In this document: positions 1 through 5,254 of the stretch, in pieces
Layout: each line of letters starts with the position of its first letter
Numbering within the stretch: position 1 is the first letter of the stretch
Origin: Cyanobacteria bacterium M_surface_7_m2_040
GTDB taxonomy: Bacteria > Cyanobacteriota > Cyanobacteriia > PCC-6307 > Cyanobiaceae
Assembly: GCA_016882555.1 (NCBI GenBank)
Contig: VGPQ01000121.1
Coordinates: forward strand, 1 to 5,254
Length of the DNA stretch: 5,254 nt
Direction: 5' to 3'
Made by a program: the position numbers and the translations under genes
Notes under the pieces: model-generated
Databases searched by the model: none
Told to the model about the DNA's origin: nothing
What the model saw: the letters and a program-made list of their open reading frames with translations, nothing else

Positions 1-350
1 TCAACGAACTGGCCGGCAGCCGTCTGGCCTTGCAACAGGGGATCGACGGCGCCACCGCCCTGGTGCAGAAAGGGCTGCCCCGCAGCCTCGATGAGCTCGA
101 CCGCACCCTGCAGGGCGGACAACGCCTGACCAACACGCTGGAGCAGGAGCTGGGCGGCAAAGCCGGTGCCATCAGCAACGACCTGCGCGCCACCAGCACC
201 AACCTCAACCAGACCCTCAGCCAGCTGCAGAGCACCCTGGAGCAGGTGCATGCCCTGGCCGAAAGCAGCAACCAGTTGCTGGGCAACCTCAACCGCAGCT
301 GGCTGCTGCGATTGCTGCAGCCAGCTGCGGACCCAAGCGACAAGCCCTGA
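1..350 (+). CDS. C-terminal end of a coiled-coil-rich protein, probable MCE/MlaD-family lipid-transport component (5' partial)
   Basis: The gene is already open at the left edge. The first full codon is at position 3, leaving 115 visible residues before the TGA at 348-350. The visible part has no globular domain. It is a long run of heptad-like leucine repeats rich in Q, N, T and S (for example TNLNQTLSQLQSTLEQ), with LPRSLDELDRTL near the front and NRSWLLRLLQP at the end. This pattern resembles the helical C-terminal region of MCE/MlaD-type proteins, the substrate-binding parts of lipid ABC transporters that lie in the cell envelope beyond an N-terminal membrane anchor. The MCE domain itself would lie upstream of the window, so the family call is inference from the tail alone. 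Another coiled-coil envelope protein is possible. It converges on ureF and has no evident functional link to urease. Confidence 0.5.
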   Translation, partial: NELAGSRLALQQGIDGATALVQKGLPRSLDELDRTLQGGQRLTNTLEQELGGKAGAISNDLRATSTNLNQTLSQLQSTLEQVHALAESSNQLLGNLNRSWLLRLLQPAADPSDKP

Positions 351-354
351 GCGG

Positions 355-1071
355 CTAACTGCGAAACAACCGTGAATAGAGCTCGCTGTGCTGAAGCTGC
401 ACCAGCCCGGCTCCGACCCCGGAGCTCCAGAGGCTGCGGGGGTGGGCCTGCGCGAGCTCCTGGGCGCGCTGGGCGATCAAGGGCGACAGCGCCAACTGCA
501 GCCGCTGACCCTCGGTGGGTCCGAGCGGCACCAGGCGCACGGCCGCACTGATCTGGTTGGCAGTCCAGCCGTAGAGGTAGGCCTGCTCCAGCACGGGCGA
601 GCCCAACTCCAGACAGGCCCCGGCCCAGGCAAACGCGGCGGGCCAGGCCAGACCCACCGGCGCAGGCACGGGCAGGGGCAGCAGCGGGCCTGTCACTTCA
701 GCGAGCAGCTGCAACAGCGACTGGCCCATCTGACGCTGCTGGGCGCGCAGCTCGGCCGCCTCCCGCTGCGCCAGCAGCCAGGCATCCAGTTCGACCAGCG
801 CGATCTGCGCTGTGGTGTCGCCCCCGCGCCAGCGGGCAATGCAGGCCCCCAGCGCCGCCAATGCTGCCGCCTCGAGCGTGACGGCACCGCGTTGCAGTTC
901 GGCCTCGAGCCACTGCTGCAGCTCGGCGGCGGTGCCCAGCCGGCCCTGGTGCTGCAACACCTCCAGACCCTCGGAGTAGCTGAAGGCGCCGACCGGCAGC
1001 GCGGGGCTCACCAGTTGAAACAGGCGCAGCAGGGCGGCATCAGTGGTGGTGGCCATGGTCTCCGGCGCCAT
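355..1071 (-). CDS. ureF: Urease accessory protein UreF
   Basis: UreF joins UreD and UreG on apo-urease in the cytoplasm and gates nickel delivery, acting on the GTPase UreG during assembly of the metal site. The 238-residue product shows the family hallmarks in order: SPALPVGAFSYSEGLE near residues 22-37, a central all-helical region, WTANQISAAVRLVPLG at about 169-184, and a C-terminal HSELYSRLFRS (residues 228-238). The length is normal for the family. I chose the ATG at 1071 because GGAGG lies 9 nt before it; an internal ATG at 1056 would remove five residues. A longer open frame reaching 1251 only reads out of frame through ureE. The gene overlaps the 3' end of ureE by 32 nt, so translation is probably coupled. 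Its stop lies 4 nt from the stop of the convergent upstream gene. ureG, the usual next gene, is absent. Confidence 0.95.
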   Translation of the reverse strand: MAPETMATTTDAALLRLFQLVSPALPVGAFSYSEGLEVLQHQGRLGTAAELQQWLEAELQRGAVTLEAAALAALGACIARWRGGDTTAQIALVELDAWLLAQREAAELRAQQRQMGQSLLQLLAEVTGPLLPLPVPAPVGLAWPAAFAWAGACLELGSPVLEQAYLYGWTANQISAAVRLVPLGPTEGQRLQLALSPLIAQRAQELAQAHPRSLWSSGVGAGLVQLQHSELYSRLFRS

Positions 1072-1510
1072 AGGCGCCTGCCTCCGGAGCAAAGGGAGCT
1101 GCAAACGTCTCCACCTGCAGGCCGCGGTGGCGCAACAGGTCCAGCAGCACGCTGTCAAACGGCAACAGCAGGTGGTCCTGGTGGATCTCCAGGGCCACAT
1201 GGCGGTTGCCCAGGTGATAGGCCGCCTGCAGCAGGGCCAGGGGATCGCCACTGCTCACCCGCAGCAGAGGCTCGGGAGCAGCCAACACCTCGACGAGCAC
1301 CTGCGCGTCGGCGCTGAGCAACCGCTCACCGGGCTGCAGGGGGGTGCCCCGGGGGAGCTGCAGCAACAGGTCCTGACCGCAGGTGCTGCAGCGATGGCCC
1401 CGCAGGCTGGTGCGCTGCTCGGCGCTGAGGCTCATCTGCAGCCGCCGCTCCACCCCGGCAGGGCAAGGATCGTGCGGGTCCAGTCGCGTGAGCAGCACCA
1501 ACGAGGCCAC
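1040..1510 (-). CDS. ureE: Urease accessory protein UreE, nickel metallochaperone
   Basis: UreE is a cytoplasmic dimer that binds Ni(II) and passes it to the UreG/UreF/UreD complex. With a GTG start at 1510 the product is 156 residues, close to family length. An N-terminal peptide-binding domain runs to about residue 80 (LLTRL, then LLLQLPRGTPLQPGERL). The metal-binding domain follows, with the conserved YHLGNRHVALEI at 98-109, including His104, which matches the interface nickel ligand of characterised UreE. The protein ends DHGHHH, a short histidine tail likely to add nickel sites. An unusual CSTC (residues 41-44) precedes the LQLPRG motif. The start is uncertain: TTG at 1501 and GTG at 1498 also give acceptable N-termini, and none has a well-placed Shine-Dalgarno. 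In-frame sequence upstream of 1510 overlaps ureD and looks non-coding for this family. Confidence 0.9.
   Translation of the reverse strand: MASLVLLTRLDPHDPCPAGVERRLQMSLSAEQRTSLRGHRCSTCGQDLLLQLPRGTPLQPGERLLSADAQVLVEVLAAPEPLLRVSSGDPLALLQAAYHLGNRHVALEIHQDHLLLPFDSVLLDLLRHRGLQVETFAAPFAPEAGAYGAGDHGHHH
1081..1085 (-). promoter_or_regulatory. Shine-Dalgarno site of ureF
   Basis: On the minus strand this reads GGAGG and lies 9 nt before the ATG at 1071, inside the ureE coding region. It is the clearest ribosome binding site in the urease cluster and supports the 1071 start over the ATG at 1056, which has only GGAG three nucleotides upstream. Confidence 0.7.
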
Positions 1511-1550
1511 TGCAGCAAAGTGAAGGTTGCCTCTGCACACTGGCACCCGA
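1511..1550. promoter_or_regulatory. Divergent ureE / ureD spacer, presumed promoter region
   Basis: Only about 40 nt separate the chosen starts of ureE and ureD, so both leaders and probably the core promoters extend into the opposing coding regions. I see no convincing -10 or -35 box and no GTA-N8-TAC NtcA site. An imperfect dyad at 1503-1533 (GAGGC-C-AC against GT-T-GCCTC, 7 of 8 positions pairing) is centred at 1518 and could be an operator. That it is regulatory is inference from gene orientation only. Confidence 0.4.
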
Positions 1551-2492
1551 ATGGCCCCCTGGCAGGCCGAGGCCTGGTTGCGGTTTGAGCGCCGTGGTGA
1601 CCGCACCGTTCACCAGGGGGGCGCCACGGCACCGCTCAAGCTGCAGCGCGCCTTTCAGCAGAGCGGCGGCCATTGCGAGCTGCCCCTGTTGCACACGGCA
1701 GGTGGCCTCGTGGGCGGTGATCAGCTGGAGTTGCAGCTCGACGCGGGCCCTGGCAGCCGCGCCCTGATCACCACCGTGGCAGCCCAGAAGGCCTACGGCA
1801 GCGTGGCGCGCTCGCGCCTGCACCCGAACGGCCAGTGGGCGCGGCAGCGGGTGGCGATGGAGCTGGCCGCCGGCAGCACCCTGGAGTGGATGCCGCAAGA
1901 GCTGGTGCTTTACGACGGCGCCTTGCTTGAGCAACAGCTCTCCGTGCGGCTGGCCGCCGATGCAGCCGTTCTGACCGCCGATGTGGTGCGGTTCGGACGC
2001 ACCGCCGCCGGTGAGGGGCTGGGCCAGGGGTGCTGGCGCTCCTCCGTGGAGATCTGCCGGCAGCTGCCCGGCGGCAGCCGCTGGGAGCTGGTCGACCGGC
2101 TCGAGCTGGGCGGCGAAGCGCTCAGCAGTCCCCATGGGCTGGGGGGGGATGCCGTTTTTGGCTCGTTGGTCTGGGCGGCACCCCAACCCGTTGACGCCGG
2201 GGCCATGGCCGAGCTGTTGGCCGGCTGCCGCGCCGACCGCGCAGGCCTGACGGGCACGATGGCCTGCGGCGCCCTGTCCCAAGGGCTCATCGCCCGCTAC
2301 AGCGGTTCCTCCACCCAGGCGGCGCGGTTCTGGTTCTGCCGCATCTGGGCGCGGCTGCGGGCCCAGGGCGGCCTGGCGGCGCCGGAGCTGCCGCGGGTCT
2401 GGCCCTTCCAGGAGCAACCCTGGGGCGGCACCATGGTTCAACCTGAACGCTCGAAGGCCAGCGCGGCTGCCACAGTGATGGCATGCACCTGA
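1551..2492 (+). CDS. ureD: Urease accessory protein UreD (UreH family)
   Basis: UreD binds apo-urease directly and is the scaffold for UreF and UreG during nickel insertion; it is proposed to channel nickel into the active site. The 313-residue product shows family motifs in order: [16 protein letters not shown] (residues 20-35), [12 protein letters not shown] (48-59), [14 protein letters not shown] (71-84) and [13 protein letters not shown] (112-124). A moderately conserved helical half ends with RIWARLR near 264-270. Length is typical. The ATG at 1551 was chosen because homology-like sequence begins shortly after it. An in-frame TTG at 1527 would add eight residues but has GAAGG directly against it rather than at normal spacing. 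Neither start has a good Shine-Dalgarno. It is the first gene of the ureDABC operon, and its last 10 nt overlap the start of ureA. Confidence 0.94.
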   Translation: MAPWQAEAWLRFERRGDRTVHQGGATAPLKLQRAFQQSGGHCELPLLHTAGGLVGGDQLELQLDAGPGSRALITTVAAQKAYGSVARSRLHPNGQWARQRVAMELAAGSTLEWMPQELVLYDGALLEQQLSVRLAADAAVLTADVVRFGRTAAGEGLGQGCWRSSVEICRQLPGGSRWELVDRLELGGEALSSPHGLGGDAVFGSLVWAAPQPVDAGAMAELLAGCRADRAGLTGTMACGALSQGLIARYSGSSTQAARFWFCRIWARLRAQGGLAAPELPRVWPFQEQPWGGTMVQPERSKASAAATVMACT

Positions 2493-2785
2493 CCCCACAG
2501 GAAAAGGACAAGCTGCTGATCGTGACCGCAGCCCTGCTGGCGGAGCGTCGCCTGGCCCGCGGGCTCAGGCTCAACCACCCCGAAGCTGTGGCCTGGCTGA
2601 GTTTCCAGGTGCTCGAAGGGGCCCGCGACGGCAAAAGCGTGGCCCAGCTGATGGCTGAGGGCAGCACCTGGCTCAGCCGCGAGCAGGTGATGGAGGGCGT
2701 CGCCGAGTTGGTGAATGAGGTGCAGATCGAGGCGGTCTTCCCCGACGGCACCAAGCTGGTGACGTTGCACGATCCGATTCGCTGA
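2483..2785 (+). CDS. ureA: Urease subunit gamma (UreA)
   Basis: This is the smallest structural subunit of the (UreABC)3 urease, which hydrolyses urea to ammonia and carbamate in the cytoplasm. It binds no metal but helps hold the trimer together. The product is 100 residues, the normal family length. It opens with [12 protein letters not shown] and contains [48 protein letters not shown] and a C-terminal [11 protein letters not shown], all family signatures. The ATG at 2483 lies inside the end of ureD (10-nt overlap, different frame), and the gene has no clear ribosome site of its own, so translation is probably coupled to ureD. Its TGA shares one base with the ureB start (TGATG). It is a stand-alone gamma subunit, not fused to UreB. 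Confidence 0.97.
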   Translation: MHLTPQEKDKLLIVTAALLAERRLARGLRLNHPEAVAWLSFQVLEGARDGKSVAQLMAEGSTWLSREQVMEGVAELVNEVQIEAVFPDGTKLVTLHDPIR

Positions 2786-3102
2786 TGCCCCCCCTGATCC
2801 CCGGCGAACTGATTCCCGAACCCGGTGAGCTGGAGCTCAACGCCGGCCGGCCGGTCACCACCGTGACGGTGGCCAACACCGGCGATCGTCCGGTGCAGGT
2901 GGGCTCCCACTTTCACTTCCATGAGGCCAACGCCGCGCTGCAGTTCGACCGCGAGGCAACCCTCGGTCAGCGGCTGGACATCCCCGCTGGCACGGCGATC
3001 CGCTTCGAGCCTGGCGACACCCGCACGGTGCAGCTGGTGCCGTTTGCGGGCGAACGCCGCGTGTTCGGCTTCAACGGCCTCGTAAATGGGCCGCTGGATT
3101 GA
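2785..3102 (+). CDS. ureB: Urease subunit beta (UreB)
   Basis: This structural subunit packs against UreC and UreA in the urease trimer and contributes to the stability of the assembled active-site region. The product is 105 residues, a normal length for a separate beta subunit. It begins [19 protein letters not shown], has the characteristic [18 protein letters not shown] (39-56), then [20 protein letters not shown] (65-84), and ends [12 protein letters not shown], all typical of the family. The start is fixed by a TGATG junction in which its ATG shares one base with the ureA stop. No Shine-Dalgarno is visible, which fits translational coupling. It is followed by a 57-nt gap before ureC, the only non-overlapping junction inside this operon. 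Confidence 0.97.
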   Translation: MPPLIPGELIPEPGELELNAGRPVTTVTVANTGDRPVQVGSHFHFHEANAALQFDREATLGQRLDIPAGTAIRFEPGDTRTVQLVPFAGERRVFGFNGLVNGPLD

Positions 3103-3159
3103 TCCCTGGTCTGCTCGCGCCCACCACGACGACCCCATCCGCATCACCGCACAACCCCG
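3103..3159 (+). other. ureB-ureC intercistronic leader, C/A-rich
   Basis: These 57 nt separate ureB from ureC. In the last 39 nt (3121-3159), 32 are A or C, and no purine-rich ribosome site lies before the ureC ATG. Such an unstructured, Shine-Dalgarno-free leader could still allow initiation, as is common in cyanobacteria. No gene, hairpin or promoter box was seen. Confidence 0.5.
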
Positions 3160-4881
<1,722 letters not shown>

Positions 4882-5018
4882 GGGCCGGCTGTCAGAGCCT
4901 GCTGTCAGGGCGCAAACAGGTCCCTGCTGAACCATTCATTGGTGATTTCGTAGCAACCACCACCGGAGACACCCCCCTCCGCTGAGCAGGATCGAACCCA
5001 GCAGCGAGGTCCGCAGCG
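4882..5018. other. Intergenic spacer between ureC and the ATP-grasp gene
   Basis: This 137-nt stretch holds no credible gene. It contains a direct repeat GCTGTCAG at 4888-4895 and 4901-4908. It also has two small inverted repeats: TGGTG/CACCA (4940-4944 with 4958-4962) and CGGAG/CTCCG (4964-4968 with 4977-4981). Neither is followed by a T run, so I do not call a terminator. The part around 4933-4956 is AT-richer than its surroundings and is the likeliest place for a promoter of the next gene, but no clear boxes are visible. Confidence 0.4.
5006..5009 (+). promoter_or_regulatory. Shine-Dalgarno-like GAGG before the ATP-grasp gene
   Basis: GAGG ends 9 nt before the ATG at 5019, a workable spacing. 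It supports that start and suggests that this gene begins its own translation rather than depending on ureC. Confidence 0.5.
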
Positions 5019-5254
5019 ATGTTCACCGCCTACCGGCCCAACCGCGGCTACGACGAATATTTTCAGGCCCCGGACGAACCGCGGCAGGCCCTGCAGCCCC
5101 TGCTCTCCTCCCTGGGCAAGCTGGGGCTCGAGGAGCTCAACCGCAACCACGCCGCTGCCGGCGTGCTGCTCAAGCGGCTGGGCGCCACCTTCCGCCTCAA
5201 CGATTCGGGCAACAAGGGGGTCGAGCGGATCCTGCCCTTCGACCCGCTGCCACG
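5019..5254 (+). CDS. Circularly permuted type 2 ATP-grasp protein, N-terminal part (3' partial)
   Basis: Only the first 78 residues and part of the next codon are in the window. The product begins MFTAYRPNRGYDEYF, followed by PRQALQPLLSSLGKLGLEEL (21-40), then GVLLKRLGATFRLND and a PFDPLP motif (73-78). This order (YDE near the start, a helical LxxLxxLGxEEL stretch, then a short beta segment ending in PLP) matches the N-terminus of the circularly permuted ATP-grasp family (formerly DUF404/DUF407). Members are predicted carboxylate-amine ligases, often encoded with an alpha-E domain protein and a transglutaminase-like protein. The ATP-binding residues lie beyond the right edge and cannot be checked. 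It follows ureC in the same direction after 137 nt. I see no reason to link it to urea metabolism. Its substrate is unknown. Confidence 0.85.
   Translation, partial: MFTAYRPNRGYDEYFQAPDEPRQALQPLLSSLGKLGLEELNRNHAAAGVLLKRLGATFRLNDSGNKGVERILPFDPLP

Noticed and set aside
1072..1251. N-terminal extension of the ureF frame up to 1251
   Set aside because: The extra residues are rich in W, C, T and R, read out of frame through ureE, and precede the normal UreF N-terminus. The ATG at 1071 has a good ribosome site.
388..1317. A 309-codon plus-strand frame opposite ureF and ureE
   Set aside because: It is Q/G/R/P-rich low-complexity translation antisense to two clearly conserved genes, with no recognisable family.
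1527..1550. TTG start at 1527 for ureD
   Set aside because: It would add eight non-conserved residues, and the GAAGG lies directly against the TTG with no spacing. The ATG at 1551 is preferred, though not proven.
4885..4935. A 15-codon minus-strand reading frame in the ureC downstream spacer
   Set aside because: It has no ribosome site, no recognisable feature, and a length expected by chance.
4950..4963. NtcA-like GTA-N8-CAC upstream of the ATP-grasp gene
   Set aside because: The second half-site is CAC rather than TAC, no suitably spaced -10 box follows, and the gene has no known nitrogen link.
4940..4981. Possible terminator hairpins after ureC
   Set aside because: The stems are only 5 bp with loops of 13 and 8 nt, and no T run follows either of them.

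Overview
This GC-rich window carries most of a bacterial urease locus in an arrangement typical of picocyanobacteria. The three urease subunits are separate genes (ureA, ureB, ureC) behind ureD, while the accessory genes ureE and ureF run the other way. A divergent ureDABC / ureEF(G) layout is known from unicellular Synechococcus. Together with the high GC content and tight packing, this suggests a high-GC Cyanobium/Synechococcus-type cyanobacterium. That assignment is an inference from gene order, composition and protein flavour, not from a marker gene.

Layout. Positions 1-350 (+) hold the C-terminal end of a coiled-coil-rich protein, probably an MCE/MlaD-type lipid-transport component. It converges on ureF, and the two stop codons are 4 nt apart. 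ureF (355-1071, -) and ureE (1040-about 1510, -) form a two-gene unit with a 32-nt overlap. That overlap encodes the histidine tail of UreE and the start of UreF. A spacer of about 40 bp separates ureE from ureD. ureD (1551-2492), ureA (2483-2785), ureB (2785-3102) and ureC (3160-4881) form a + strand operon with overlapping ends, except for a 57-nt gap before ureC. After a 137-nt spacer, a circularly permuted type 2 ATP-grasp gene begins at 5019 and runs off the right edge.

How they work together. UreA, UreB and UreC make the apo-urease that hydrolyses urea to ammonia and carbamate. UreD and UreF bind the apoenzyme, and with the GTPase UreG they drive nickel insertion and lysine carbamylation. 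UreE carries and delivers nickel. Every nickel ligand and catalytic residue I checked in UreC is present, so the enzyme should be functional if UreG is supplied. ureG is not in this window, although it would be expected next to ureF; this is the clearest departure from the standard layout. I found no RNA gene, mobile element, CRISPR array, pseudogene or convincing terminator, and nothing that amounts to a new biological system.
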